Virus record (IMG/VR): IMGVR_UViG_3300007734_000755
Coordinates: 1 to 64,000 of that record
Strand: one strand, 5' to 3'
Length of the DNA: 64,000 nt
Source of the DNA: a virus
The notes under the pieces are model-generated. The model was not told the origin of the DNA. It did not search any database and saw only the letters and a program-made list of their open reading frames with translations. Positions 15,109 through 23,380 of this stretch are shown here, piece after piece; positions within the stretch are counted from its first letter, which is position 1; every line of letters begins with the position of its first letter. A program made the translations under genes and the position numbers.

Positions 15109-15532
15109 CATCCTCTTCCTCGTCCTCACTAACCTCATGTATAATTTTACATTCTTCACATAAAGTTTGCATCCAACCCTTTTTGTTAGACATTTTGCCA
15201 GGTGAACCACAAGACTCACAGGTCTTTAGTGACGTAAGGCAAGCAAAATCGATAAGTGCTCCGACATATTCGTCACAACCACAAGCATAAATTCTAAGCT
15301 CTCCAAATTTTTCCTTTATTTGAGCAAATTCAACTTGTTGGTAGTCGTGGTTCTCGATTTTTTTTCGATTAACTCTGTGCTGAATTAGGCTACAAAGAGT
15401 GTCCATAATCTCATACCAGCCATCACCACAAGCAATCCCCCAAAACATACACGACTGACTCTCTGGGAGAGATGCCTGTCTAAATAATTCAGGATACTTT
15501 TCATAAAGGGCCTTCTCTAGCTTCTCATTCAT
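15095..15532 (-). CDS. conserved phage protein with a C-terminal zinc ribbon
   Basis: The 145-aa protein has CMFWGIACGDGWY near the start, IKEKFGELRIYA in the middle and CESCGSPGK...CEEC near the end, plus an acidic tail. This order is typical of a widespread phage family of unknown function. Confidence 0.65.
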   Translation of the reverse strand: MNEKLEKALYEKYPELFRQASLPESQSCMFWGIACGDGWYEIMDTLCSLIQHRVNRKKIENHDYQQVEFAQIKEKFGELRIYACGCDEYVGALIDFACLTSLKTCESCGSPGKMSNKKGWMQTLCEECKIIHEVSEDEEEDDEYV

Positions 15533-16277
15533 ATACTTTGTTCTCCCCTAGGAACTTAAACTTGTAGGTCTTACAATTTTCCATACCATCAATCACTTCT
15601 CGGGGGTCTAACGAATCTTCTAGAAGATAGTCGTTCAATTGTTCTTCCTTTTCCTCAAAGGAAAGAACTCTATCGTCTTCATCCTTACTTTTGGTTAGAA
15701 TACTATTCAAAAATTCATTGTCGAATAGTTTTTCTTTTAGAATTTCTCTGACAAGATCGTATCCTGTTGATACTGTAATATTCTTACAAAAGAATATATC
15801 TCCGTTGTCAAAAATTTCTTTATACCACCCATCATGACTCTCTCTGTCATCTGTTTCGACGGAAACGTATACCTTAAATTCCTTTACAAAAGAATAACAT
15901 TCTCCATTGTCCCAAGTATAGTCACCAGTATAATCTTCATCCGAAAAACAACAGATAACATCTGTTCCCATATCATTAATGAACTTAAGAAACTTATCTG
16001 GATATGACCAGGCTGTTTGGCCAGAAATTCTAACTTCCTTTTCAGAAATAATTTCTCCTTCAAAATTATCAATGTCCCATTTGGTGCCCCAATTAGCGCA
16101 GAAACAGTCATACCAATTCTTTTCTTCTTCTGGAGGTATCGGCCTTATTAACCCCATAAAGCCTAAATTGGAGCTGCTCCTGTTGGCAGAAATAGTGGCA
16201 TTAAGAATTACTTCCCAAACATCATCAGGACACCTTCCTTTCTTTATATTAATATTTATTCGCGTCCAGTTTGGCAT
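15525..16277 (-). CDS. YubB/DUF1281-like ferredoxin-fold protein
   Basis: MPNWTRININI at the start and NWGTKWDI at about 62-69 are hallmarks of the YubB ferredoxin-like family found on plasmids and phages. The C-terminal 90 residues are acidic and specific to this protein. Function unknown. Confidence 0.65.
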   Translation of the reverse strand: MPNWTRININIKKGRCPDDVWEVILNATISANRSSSNLGFMGLIRPIPPEEEKNWYDCFCANWGTKWDIDNFEGEIISEKEVRISGQTAWSYPDKFLKFINDMGTDVICCFSDEDYTGDYTWDNGECYSFVKEFKVYVSVETDDRESHDGWYKEIFDNGDIFFCKNITVSTGYDLVREILKEKLFDNEFLNSILTKSKDEDDRVLSFEEKEEQLNDYLLEDSLDPREVIDGMENCKTYKFKFLGENKVYE

Positions 16278-16281
16278 GTTA

Positions 16282-16542
16282 TTATCCTAGAGTCCACCAC
16301 TTAGCTAATTCAACATAAAAACCGCAGAGGGTAAGGCACCATCCATCAATGAAGAACTCGTCTTCGTTTCTAACGAAAGACTCTAAAGTTGGCCAAGGAC
16401 GCAAAGGAGTTCCCTCTGTTACCTTCCAACCAAATCTTGCTAATTTTCCTAGTACCTTACTAGAGTTTACCCAAACAAATGCGACTCTATAATCTAGATC
16501 TCCATTATACCTGCGGCTATTATTCTGTAAGCTCATTTCCAT
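16282..16542 (-). CDS. 86-aa protein of unknown function
   Basis: It is rich in Trp and aromatic residues. The start at 16542 (or MSL two codons later) overlaps the upstream gene by 23 nt. No family is recognised. Confidence 0.5.
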   Translation of the reverse strand: MEMSLQNNSRRYNGDLDYRVAFVWVNSSKVLGKLARFGWKVTEGTPLRPWPTLESFVRNEDEFFIDGWCLTLCGFYVELAKWWTLG

Positions 16543-16846
16543 TTGTTATCTCCCATCTATAGCTCAGTCTGCTGAACTTGGTGTCAATTATAAACCCATC
16601 CTCGGTTCCTGTCAACTCCGTTGACTTAGGCCAGTTCATATATGAAGTGTCATTCTCCTTTATGCCATCACCCTTAAATTGAATATAGGTAGTGGAAACA
16701 GAATGAACAACTCTGGCCTTGTCTACAGTAGAACCGCAGAACTCAAACATTCTTAGTCTTGTTCCTGGAGTTAGTCTTCGTTTAAGCTCTGCTACTGTTA
16801 GTTTCTTAACCGCTACTTTCTTTGTCTTCTTAACTGTCGCTTCCAT
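16520..16846 (-). CDS. 108-aa protein with a basic N-terminus
   Basis: Residues 1-30 are strongly basic (KKTKKVAVKKLTVAELKRRL), followed by a beta-rich domain. It may bind nucleic acid. Function unknown. Confidence 0.5.
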   Translation of the reverse strand: MEATVKKTKKVAVKKLTVAELKRRLTPGTRLRMFEFCGSTVDKARVVHSVSTTYIQFKGDGIKENDTSYMNWPKSTELTGTEDGFIIDTKFSRLSYRWEITNGNELTE

Positions 16847-16849
16847 TTT

Positions 16850-17089
16850 TTATCTCCCTATTGCTGCAATATATTTTCCATGTTTCCAAATTTGAGTTGA
16901 ATGTGCAAAAATTGCTGCTGGACCTTTATCTCTGTGGACCTTGTTCATAAAGAAGTAAAAACACTCCTCTCCTCTTACTACTGCCGGAAGATCGTTATCT
17001 CTATGCGTAAGAGAATTAAGAAGCCATCTAGTTTCACCATCATCTATCACGAGATTAATAATTTTCACAGTGGCTTTCCTTTTTCCCAA
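16850..17089 (-). CDS. HRDNDLPA-family small protein
   Basis: Of 79 aa. A beta strand near the start is followed by LTHRDNDLPAVV and a second half-repeat KVHRDKGPAAIF, then W.HG. The repeats resemble short beta-hairpin (MORN-like) units of the form W..G..HR..GPA. About 14 relatives lie in this window. Function unknown. Confidence 0.6.
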   Translation of the reverse strand: MGKRKATVKIINLVIDDGETRWLLNSLTHRDNDLPAVVRGEECFYFFMNKVHRDKGPAAIFAHSTQIWKHGKYIAAIGR

Positions 17090-17301
17090 TACTCACAGTA
17101 TCCATCTGGGGCTGTATAAGCTGGCATTTTTTCTCCCCTATGGCGGAATCCTTCATCCCACCAACCCATTGAACCATCCTCGAGAATTTCTGCTGGCAAG
17201 TCATAATCTCTATGACGGTTTCCGTTCTTATACCACCATACATCTCTCTGAGCTAGAGAAATTAGTTCAACCACCTTACGAGATTTCTCAGAATCGGTCA
17301 T
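17065..17301 (-). CDS. HRDNDLPA-family small protein
   Basis: VWWYKNGNRHRDYDLPAEI is followed by a degenerate second unit (GFRHRGEKMPAY) and YCEYWEKG, so three W..G units are visible in 78 aa. It overlaps the start of the 16850 gene by 25 nt and the ligase stop by four. Confidence 0.6.
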   Translation of the reverse strand: MTDSEKSRKVVELISLAQRDVWWYKNGNRHRDYDLPAEILEDGSMGWWDEGFRHRGEKMPAYTAPDGYCEYWEKGKPL

Positions 17302-18446
17302 CCCAACTCCATATCTCTAATTCCAAGACATACCGGGAATCTTGGAATTCCGTCATCGGTAAGCTCCTGAAATTTAATCGTTGCAATTTTCCCAACAAAT
17401 TCTTCTTGATTATCCCAAATATGTTGTCTTTCTTCCTCGGTCATAGCCGGTCTTGCAGAAAAGGTTACCGAGGTATTACAACCAAGAGCTAATCTAATTG
17501 CTCCTGCTGTCTCCGCAAGTTCTTCCCTATCAATACCTACAATTGTATATTCCTCTTGAAGGAATTTCTTATATTTGACTAGCTGGTGTGTCCTCTTTGT
17601 CTCATACCCGCAATTATCTCTGCGGATCATCATTCCCTCGTATCCGTTTCCAGCATATGAATCATGTTGCAACTCTGCATCAACATCCTTAAAAGATTGG
17701 GGGCCGATTGTTGGAGATTTGATTAGAGAAGACTCTTTAAATTTCTGTTCTAGGTCAGAACTCCCAACAATTGAGCACAAATGATTCCATCTTTCACCAA
17801 ACGTCTTATCGGGATCGACAATATCATAGATTACGTATTGAATCTTTTTTGCGTTCTTTGCATCAAAATTAACAGACTTCGACACAATTGAAGATATTCC
17901 CTGAAATGTCATATCGTGTGAATATAGTTCTCCATCAAGAAACCTAAATTTTCTTGCTGAGTTCTTAAGCAAGCCGAGAATGTCCTTGTTAATATGCGGC
18001 AGGCAAGCTATCTTTTTTCCTTGTCTGGAAAAGAGTTCGCCTGTTTCGCAATCTGCGATGCATCTAATACCATCGAACTTCGGTTGATAAAAAACATTAA
18101 CCCTATCGAGGGATTTTGTATCCTCAAAGGCATATGCAAGCATTGGTTTAATAGATGTTCTTTCATCATTTAGCCCACTAGAGAACGACCCGGTAGACGA
18201 GATTAGTTTATATCCAGAATCAATCTTCTTATTCGCCTTAGTTCTTGCCTCACCATCAGCTTGTTCCGAGGGGGTTGTTTCATTTGCTCTACCGATATTC
18301 TTCCCGACTAGTATTGTTTGACATAGAATTTGTGAGTTTCCTCCAACCTGGCCCCATTCATACTCAATATCATTATTGTGAATTCTCGCTTCCCAAAAGC
18401 AAGTTTTCTTACCGGATAATTTCTCTAATCTTATTGATGATTCCAT
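17298..18446 (-). CDS. ATP-dependent DNA ligase
   Basis: The 382-aa enzyme has an N-terminal WGR-like region (YEWGQVGGNSQ, residues 29-39). The adenylation motif KFDGIR at 123-128 has K123 as the likely AMP acceptor. FLDGELYS, EGMMIRRD and LVKYKKF (motifs III to V) follow, and a short OB fold ends the protein. It seals nicks in replicating phage DNA. It lies among accessory small genes and overlaps the next gene by ATGA. Confidence 0.88.
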   Translation of the reverse strand: MESSIRLEKLSGKKTCFWEARIHNNDIEYEWGQVGGNSQILCQTILVGKNIGRANETTPSEQADGEARTKANKKIDSGYKLISSTGSFSSGLNDERTSIKPMLAYAFEDTKSLDRVNVFYQPKFDGIRCIADCETGELFSRQGKKIACLPHINKDILGLLKNSARKFRFLDGELYSHDMTFQGISSIVSKSVNFDAKNAKKIQYVIYDIVDPDKTFGERWNHLCSIVGSSDLEQKFKESSLIKSPTIGPQSFKDVDAELQHDSYAGNGYEGMMIRRDNCGYETKRTHQLVKYKKFLQEEYTIVGIDREELAETAGAIRLALGCNTSVTFSARPAMTEEERQHIWDNQEEFVGKIATIKFQELTDDGIPRFPVCLGIRDMELG

Positions 18447-18455
18447 TTTTTTTTC

Positions 18456-18692
18456 CTATTTTTTATAATTTTCCGAAATGCGTTCTCCATTAGTATACCA
18501 AAATTCCGCCACCGTAGTTATGATTGCTGGGCCATCATCTCTGTGGAGCTTACCATATTGATACCAATATTCTGCACCACCGCCTATATGGGCCGGTAGA
18601 TCATTATCTCTGTGAAGATCTCCGTTCTTATCCCAACTAACTATTTTTTTTCCAGTATTACTAAATGAGATAATAAGGATTATTTGCTTCAT
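18456..18692 (-). CDS. HRDNDLPA-family small protein
   Basis: Two clear units, VSWDKNGDLHRDNDLPAHI and YWYQYGKLHRDDGPAII, and a third half unit FWYTNG make this one of the best-preserved members. It is coupled to the deaminase gene by an ATGA overlap. Confidence 0.65.
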   Translation of the reverse strand: MKQIILIISFSNTGKKIVSWDKNGDLHRDNDLPAHIGGGAEYWYQYGKLHRDDGPAIITTVAEFWYTNGERISENYKK

Positions 18693-19102
18693 AACTTCAT
18701 CATTTCAAATTGATTATGACCAGATGAATAAAAGACTCTCTTAACTCCCACAAATTTCATTGCTTCCTGGCACATGAGGCAGGGACGAGAATTACGAAAC
18801 TCACCAAAGATATTGGTTCTTACAACATAAACGTCGGAGTTAGCTGTATTTTCTCTGCCCATATTAAGAATAGCTCCCAACTCAGCGTGCAAGGTTGCCA
18901 ACCCAATGTTTCTTTCTCTGAATCTTTCACCGAACGAGCAGGACTTATTCTTGTTACAACTCGCATTTAATACGGAGCCATGTCTTACAAGAACAGCGCC
19001 GTGATTAAACTTCCCATAATCCGAAATTCTTGCCATTCTAGATGCGAACTCAAAAAACCGCATATTCCTTCCGACTGGTGCTATCTCAATGGCATTTCTC
19101 AT
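18689..19102 (-). CDS. dCMP/cytidine deaminase-family protein
   Basis: The 137-aa protein carries the zinc motifs HAELGAIL and RPCLMC (HxE and PCxxC) with the usual spacing. This fits deoxycytidylate deaminase, which makes dUMP for ThyX. Other deaminases of the fold (for example nucleic-acid editing ones) cannot be excluded. Confidence 0.8.
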   Translation of the reverse strand: MRNAIEIAPVGRNMRFFEFASRMARISDYGKFNHGAVLVRHGSVLNASCNKNKSCSFGERFRERNIGLATLHAELGAILNMGRENTANSDVYVVRTNIFGEFRNSRPCLMCQEAMKFVGVKRVFYSSGHNQFEMMKL

Positions 19103-19362
19103 TAGTCCTCTATAGATTCAAAACGATCACTTTCAATAAGCTCAATAAGTTCCCCAATCTCCTTTACAACCTTAATCATTTTAAAGTAATGAGGAGGCAT
19201 TGAGACTGTATTTTCTGAAGACATTTCTATCTCCATTCTCTTGACTGCTAATTCTGTTTCCTGAAACAGGACTTCTGAGCAGGTTTCAAAAGCCTCTCTC
19301 ATTCTCCTAATAGAATCCTTCTTGTTTAGATAATAAACATATCTGGTGCTTTTGTTACTCAT
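19102..19362 (-). CDS. 86-aa helical protein
   Basis: It is mostly charged helices (IRRMREAFETCSEVLFQETE). TAATG-style junctions on both sides suggest coupled translation. Function unknown. Confidence 0.5.
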   Translation of the reverse strand: MSNKSTRYVYYLNKKDSIRRMREAFETCSEVLFQETELAVKRMEIEMSSENTVSMPPHYFKMIKVVKEIGELIELIESDRFESIED

Positions 19363-19510
19363 CTTCTACTCCGCTCTCGCTATAACATGAAATATCTGGT
19401 TGATAAATATCCTCGATATCCGTCTTGAATTCGCACCAAAGACAAACTTTATCATGGTTAACATCTTTTTCGTCGTGTTCAATTTTACATTTCTTACAAA
19501 GAACTAACAT
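19355..19510 (-). CDS. 51-aa zinc-ribbon protein
   Basis: ATG at 19510 has an AGGATCC-rich upstream and the TAA is at 19355. CKKC at 5-8 and CLWC later form a zinc ribbon, with an acidic tail. It overlaps the next start by 8 nt. Confidence 0.5.
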   Translation of the reverse strand: MLVLCKKCKIEHDEKDVNHDKVCLWCEFKTDIEDIYQPDISCYSESGVEDE

Positions 19511-19556
19511 GGAGGATCCTTCTATACAGAGACTATATCAGGAGACATCATTTAGG

Positions 19557-19817
19557 TCAAGCAGCGAAATTAACAAATCTTCCATAAGTATAGAACATAC
19601 CTCTCCCATCTGGAGATATAATCGCAGGGCCGCCACTCCTATGTATATTTGAGTTATATCTCCAAATATACACTTCATCATAAAAAACTTGGGCTGGTAA
19701 ATCGTTATCCCTGTGTAATTGATAATTGTATCCTGCCTTTCTAAACCATGACCATTTACCATCTGCTCCATGATGGCTAACTGGATAAATGATTTTTTGT
19801 ATTAATTTTGTTTTCAT
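19557..19817 (-). CDS. HRDNDLPA-family small protein
   Basis: YQLHRDNDLPAQVF and a second unit NSNIHRSGGPAII, followed by MFYTYG, in 86 aa. The start MKTKLIQKII follows the family habit of a basic strand at the N-terminus. Confidence 0.6.
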   Translation of the reverse strand: MKTKLIQKIIYPVSHHGADGKWSWFRKAGYNYQLHRDNDLPAQVFYDEVYIWRYNSNIHRSGGPAIISPDGRGMFYTYGRFVNFAA

Positions 19818-19866
19818 CTGTCCTGTGTTATGAGCGGAAAAGTCACTTAATAAACCTCTCCTGCCA

Positions 19867-19939
19867 TCGAATATATTGGACTCGAACCAACATACAGGAA
19901 ATAACGTTCCTGCTCTTTATCCCTTTGAGCTAATACCTT
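19867..19939 (-). tRNA. tRNA-like gene, six-base anticodon loop
   Basis: The D-arm GCTC/GAGC and a T-arm with TTCGAGT are present. The acceptor pairs for five positions only. The anticodon arm is CAGGAA-CGTTAT-TTCCTG, six pairs with a six-base loop, so the anticodon is not assignable with confidence. Confidence 0.5.
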
Positions 19940-19942
19940 TGA

Positions 19943-20247
19943 CTATTTCATAACACGGATTTTTTTCATTAGAATCAGAATAATAATTTAATATTAATCC
20001 ACGCTTTGCCGTAATATATAATTATTAATTTTGATCGGTCAAAACTCACCTAATAAAAAATGTGATATCTAGGATTTCGAAAGAATAAGGAAATTTCTTT
20101 ACTTACATTATGTTTCGAGACTATTATTCTTCTGGCTTTGATGGTAGGGATTTATACTACGCTCCGTGACTTCACAATATAACCATTTTAGTTATAATTC
20201 ATCCAACGAGCTTCATTTTGATACACCATTGCCTATTTCTAGATATT
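19943..20247. other. AT-rich spacer without a gene
   Basis: About 300 bp between two tRNA genes. I see no frame with a ribosome site, no consensus promoter and no strong hairpin. Confidence 0.5.
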
Positions 20248-20249
20248 GG

Positions 20250-20321
20250 AGGTCCGTCACGGAATTGAACCGTGTTCTCCGGGTTACAAATCCGGTGCAT
20301 CGCCAGCAATGCTTACAGACC
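20250..20321 (-). tRNA. tRNA-Thr (TGT)
   Basis: The acceptor GGTCTGT pairs with ACGGACC, followed by T and an encoded CCA. The anticodon arm is CCGGA-TTTGTAA-CCCGG with an A-C mismatch at 31-39. It is the second TGT tRNA in the window. Confidence 0.85.
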
Positions 20322-20492
20322 AAATTCTTCTCTGTACATATTATACGACTGCGACATTATGCTGTCAAGGATCGTTCTGTCTCTAACAACATAGAAGTCT
20401 CCATGCGAGGTTCCGATATAAAAACCGTTTTCAAACCAATTCTTCGTATTGGAGCGCCCTATAGAAAGATTAATTATTCTCTTATTCTTCAT
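20313..20492 (-). CDS. 59-aa protein related to the HRDNDLPA genes
   Basis: The start MKNKRIINLSI (20492) matches the N-terminal strand of the family, but the HRDNDLPA core is absent. Its 3' end overlaps the tRNA-Thr 5' end by 9 nt. Probably a diverged relative. Confidence 0.45.
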   Translation of the reverse strand: MKNKRIINLSIGRSNTKNWFENGFYIGTSHGDFYVVRDRTILDSIMSQSYNMYREEFGL

Positions 20493-20610
20493 TATAAATC
20501 TCATCGAGGTATTCTTTCCAGGATATTCCTGGAAAGAATTTATCAACCCATATGCAATAATATCTTCTATTATCATAAAATGAGATTTCTATTGTTTTCT
20601 TATTTTTCAT
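20482..20610 (-). CDS. 42-aa protein related to the HRDNDLPA genes
   Basis: The start MKNKKTIEISFYD (20610) has the same N-terminal pattern. The remainder ends WKEYLDEIYNEE. It overlaps the 20313 gene by 11 nt. Core motif absent. Confidence 0.4.
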   Translation of the reverse strand: MKNKKTIEISFYDNRRYYCIWVDKFFPGISWKEYLDEIYNEE

Positions 20611-20729
20611 TAGAGTGCCTATTAAAATATGTAGCCCACGAGAACCCCACGAAAACATTGTTCTCAAAGATTAAATAACGTTGGTAGTTCTTAAAAAAAC
20701 AAAGTTCTATTTTCTTAAGCTCTATTTTC

Positions 20730-20855
20730 TTAACATTCATTTAATTTTCCATAGAAGTAGTGTTTATATCCCCAATAAACGTACCGCTTATCCGATATTT
20801 CTACACAATAAGTCTCGGCCCTTAAAATAAATATATTAACATATAGTTTTTTCAT
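20730..20855 (-). CDS. 41-aa protein, probable family relative
   Basis: ATG at 20855 shares a base with the upstream stop (TAATG). MKKLYVNIFIL and YVYWGYKHYFYG follow the strand-then-aromatic pattern of the family, without the core motif. Confidence 0.4.
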   Translation of the reverse strand: MKKLYVNIFILRAETYCVEISDKRYVYWGYKHYFYGKLNEC

Positions 20856-21061
20856 TACCATCCCCAATCATCGCCAAAACTATAATGAATATAGGGTTCA
20901 TATTCAGGGAACCTTCTAATCTCGGAAGCAACAACTATCTTATTATTAAAGTCATAAAGAGATGGGCGATAGTCTGAATATGCCACTGTGTCTCCATCAC
21001 GCCGGATCGACCATATTCTACCAGAGTAATCAATAATTAACAATATTTGTTTAGTTTTCAT
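20855..21061 (-). CDS. 68-aa protein, probable family relative
   Basis: The start at 21061 (MKTKQILLIID) is chosen because it overlaps an upstream TGA as ATGA. GRIWSIRRDGD resembles the W..R.DGD part of the repeat. Confidence 0.45.
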   Translation of the reverse strand: MKTKQILLIIDYSGRIWSIRRDGDTVAYSDYRPSLYDFNNKIVVASEIRRFPEYEPYIHYSFGDDWGW

Positions 21062-21233
21062 TTTAGCCATTCCGAATAATCAATGTCACTTCCGTCAAGA
21101 TGCGTGTGTCGGTACGGGGTTCTAGGCAGTTGATAGGGGCAACCCTCCCTATACTTGGAGAGAGAATAGTCGTACCAATATCTTGCATAAATTATATCTC
21201 TAGGATAAACAACGTTATTTTTTTACTTATCAT
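21058..21233 (-). pseudogene. small frameshifted gene of the same family
   Basis: From the ATG at 21233 the frame reads MISKKITLF and stops early. Another frame reads YPRDIIYARYWYDYS on to SEWLK and ends in TGA at 21058, coupled to the next ATG. Adding one base to the A7 run just after the start joins them. It is either a broken gene or an error in a homopolymer. Confidence 0.4.
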
Positions 21234-21381
21234 TGGTTTCTCCACGAATCAACCTTCCGTCGCTCTCTGTTATTTTATAAAGCAGCAGGCCCATATTAAC
21301 CCTCGGTACAGCTATACAATGATACCAGAACCTTCTGGGTGAAAAATTCCTTGGTAAGATAAGAACAACTTTTTTATTCAT
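21223..21381 (-). CDS. 52-aa protein, probable family relative
   Basis: ATG at 21381, TAA at 21223, overlapping the next start. MNKKVVLILPRNFSPRRFWY begins with the family-type strand. No core motif. Confidence 0.4.
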   Translation of the reverse strand: MNKKVVLILPRNFSPRRFWYHCIAVPRVNMGLLLYKITESDGRLIRGETNDK

Positions 21382-21423
21382 GTTTTTTGATAAATTTTTG
21401 AATCTATCGTCTCTGTTGTTGGG

Positions 21424-21636
21424 CTATAAATCCCTAACTGGCCTAAGATTAAAACCATCAAGCCATTCGTGCCTAACATATACGCCGTTTATGTAAAAAT
21501 AATTAGCAATAGTTTCCCTCATAGCTGGTAAATCGTTATCCCTGTGAAGGTATCCGTGTTTAGACCATCTATAAACACAATCTCCGCAGTTCTTGCTCAT
21601 TATAGTTAATCTTATTGTTTTACAATTACGAAGCAT
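21424..21636 (-). CDS. HRDNDLPA-family small protein
   Basis: YRWSKHGYLHRDNDLPAMR is followed by YFYINGVYVRHEW in 70 aa. It overlaps the upstream gene by 11 nt. Confidence 0.6.
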   Translation of the reverse strand: MLRNCKTIRLTIMSKNCGDCVYRWSKHGYLHRDNDLPAMRETIANYFYINGVYVRHEWLDGFNLRPVRDL

Positions 21637-22258
21637 TCTCGTCCACCGCTGTCCTAATTGAGATAACTTCCATCATTCTGCGCTCCGAACCTAGAATAAA
21701 ATTCCTTGCTCTATTCTCTAGAATAGATAGAACTTCTGATGGGATATCATTGTCAAATTTAATAGTAATGCTTTGTTCAATTCCATGACGGACAGGCCCG
21801 TTGGACAAATCTTCTCTTAACCGATCCTCAACCAGAGAAATTTCATGTTCCAAAGAGGAAATAGATCTTGTAGAAAAAAACCCTTCTCTGATTTTACAAT
21901 TGATAGAATCAATTCTCTCTTCTGCTCTAGCTATGGCTGTTTTTTCATAAGTCTTTAATATTTCATTAGGATCATCATTTTCTTTCCAAACATTTCCAAG
22001 ACAATCATGGAAAAATCCAGGAGTTTCAGAAACAGAAAACGGACTATCATAGTCATTATAACTATCATCATTAGATAAAGCCAAATTCCATGCAAGATGC
22101 GTTCTTATCCATTCAAGAATTTCTGGCGGCATTTCTATTCTAGCTAGATACCCAACGTGCATTGAGTCCCCATATTCATCCCAATGGCCAGTCATATATG
22201 CCGATAATTTTCTGAGAGAACCCATATCACTGGTATTTGTATCTACGATAAAAATCAT
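21626..22258 (-). CDS. 210-aa protein of unknown function
   Basis: It has an alpha/beta start and a long helical region (residues about 105-170). The central sequence SETPGFFHDCLGN is distinctive, but I do not recognise a family. It follows tRNA-His and its promoter. Confidence 0.6.
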   Translation of the reverse strand: MIFIVDTNTSDMGSLRKLSAYMTGHWDEYGDSMHVGYLARIEMPPEILEWIRTHLAWNLALSNDDSYNDYDSPFSVSETPGFFHDCLGNVWKENDDPNEILKTYEKTAIARAEERIDSINCKIREGFFSTRSISSLEHEISLVEDRLREDLSNGPVRHGIEQSITIKFDNDIPSEVLSILENRARNFILGSERRMMEVISIRTAVDENAS

Positions 22259-22289
22259 AATTTTCTCTAATAGATTGTTATTGTTATAG

Positions 22290-22362
22290 TGTGTTGGAAG
22301 GGATTCGAACCCTCAATTACGAGATCCACAATCTCGCGTTCTACCAATTGAACTACCAACAC
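22290..22362 (-). tRNA. tRNA-His (GTG)
   Basis: The acceptor GTGTTGG pairs with CCAACAC, and the base before it (22363) would supply G-1. The anticodon arm is CGAGA-TTGTGGA-TCTCG. Confidence 0.92.
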
Positions 22363-22381
22363 CATCGTGTTATCTAAACGC

Positions 22382-22441
22382 AAGCTCCCTGTTGACAACA
22401 CCATCCTATCAGGGATGTGGGTACTTGTCAACAGGGAGCTT
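22382..22441 (-). promoter_or_regulatory. promoter framed by a perfect 17-bp inverted repeat
   Basis: The arms 22382-22398 and 22425-22441 are exact reverse complements (AAGCTCCCTGTTGACAA). The right arm contains the -35 TTGACA (22431-22426). TAGGAT (22408-22403) is the -10, after 17 bp. The left arm lies at the start point. It drives tRNA-His and the 21626 gene. An operator or a folded leader is possible. Confidence 0.6.
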
Positions 22442-22446
22442 AATTG

Positions 22447-22515
22447 TGGACCGCCTGAGAGTCGAACTCAGCGCGGATTCCGTGCAAGGGATTCCTCCAC
22501 CCCGGTGGGCAGCCC
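22447..22515 (-). tRNA. tRNA-Ala (TGC)
   Basis: The acceptor GGGCTGC pairs with GCGGTCC and the T-arm is CTGAG-TTCGACT-CTCAG. The anticodon loop is CTTGCAC. The D-arm is short, with only four loop bases (CCAC-CGGG-GTGG), and the anticodon stem has one mismatch. Confidence 0.75.
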
Positions 22516-22527
22516 ATATTAAATTGC

Positions 22528-22601
22528 GTCTGCTAGACAGGGATTGAACCTGTGACTTTTCCGCCCCAAACGGAATGTGCTACCGCTGCACTACTAGCAG
22601 A
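22528..22601 (-). tRNA. tRNA-Pro (TGG)
   Basis: The acceptor TCTGCTA pairs with TAGCAGA. The anticodon arm is TTCCG-TTTGGGG-CGGAA. Confidence 0.9.
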
Positions 22602-22799
22602 TATGACCAAGTTGCGTATTGGTCTCGCCTGTTTCTCTTACAAGAAGAAACATTTTGTGCCGTCTACTCAGCTGAAGGTAACTATACCCTTGTAAAATAT
22701 ATACCTTACCCCTTTCAACAGTTTACACGCCAGTTTATTGTGACCCAGTCCGGTGTACAACCGAAAGGCCATGCAACAACTTGGATAAATTCTTTGTTA
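22602..22799. other. gene-free spacer with a hairpin
   Basis: It holds the hairpin GACCAA/TTGGTC (22605-22624) and a stretch with tRNA-like pairing (22625-22675) that I could not resolve into a tRNA. No gene seen. Confidence 0.4.
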
Positions 22800-23255
22800 T
22801 TAAACTTCCCAGGGTTTCGGCTCAAAGGAGCCGGAATCCATCATATGGATAATTTGCTCCAGTCGTTCTCTTTCCCGTACCAGAGATCTCATAACCAACT
22901 TCTTTTGTTTCGAAAGCTTCATCCACCACTCAGGTTGATGTTCCTCAACAAGAGTCTTAATTGCGTTCTGTTGGATATCCTCAATCACCTGACGATAAAC
23001 TCCCTTCTCTGCCGAGTTCCGCTCAACAGAGCGAAGAAACGTCCGCTTATTCATTCTACCCTCAGAAATAAGTCTGCCGGTCTTCTTAACAAACCGCTCC
23101 TGAGGAGCCGAGAATGCCCCGCCAAACTCATAGGAAATCTTATCCTCATCGCTCTTTACCACTCGAAACGCTACGGTGATATGGGCATTTGAGCCCGGCC
23201 AAAAGGCATCTCTAACATAATAAAACTTTGTACCTGAATCCCAACTCTTAGTCAT
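22800..23255 (-). CDS. 151-aa basic protein of unknown function
   Basis: The start at 23255 (MTKSWDSGTKFYY) has an AAGG 9 nt upstream. A beta-rich first half (ITVAFRVVKSDEDKISYEF) precedes helical basic segments. No family is recognised. Confidence 0.6.
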   Translation of the reverse strand: MTKSWDSGTKFYYVRDAFWPGSNAHITVAFRVVKSDEDKISYEFGGAFSAPQERFVKKTGRLISEGRMNKRTFLRSVERNSAEKGVYRQVIEDIQQNAIKTLVEEHQPEWWMKLSKQKKLVMRSLVRERERLEQIIHMMDSGSFEPKPWEV

Positions 23256-23380
23256 CTTTACCATCCTTCTTATGTGCCGTAGCACGTTGTTTATTTTATC
23301 ATACACACTAAGTCATTATACTTGATAATCTTCTCGCACATGAAAGATTTCCTAATTCTGTTAGGAATTTTTAATTCTTT

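Noticed and set aside
20166-20678. 170-aa plus-strand open frame
   Set aside because: It runs through tRNA-Thr and opposite two small minus-strand genes with family-type starts.
22575-23192. 205-aa plus-strand open frame
   Set aside because: It is antisense to the better supported 22800 gene and runs through the tRNA-Pro gene.
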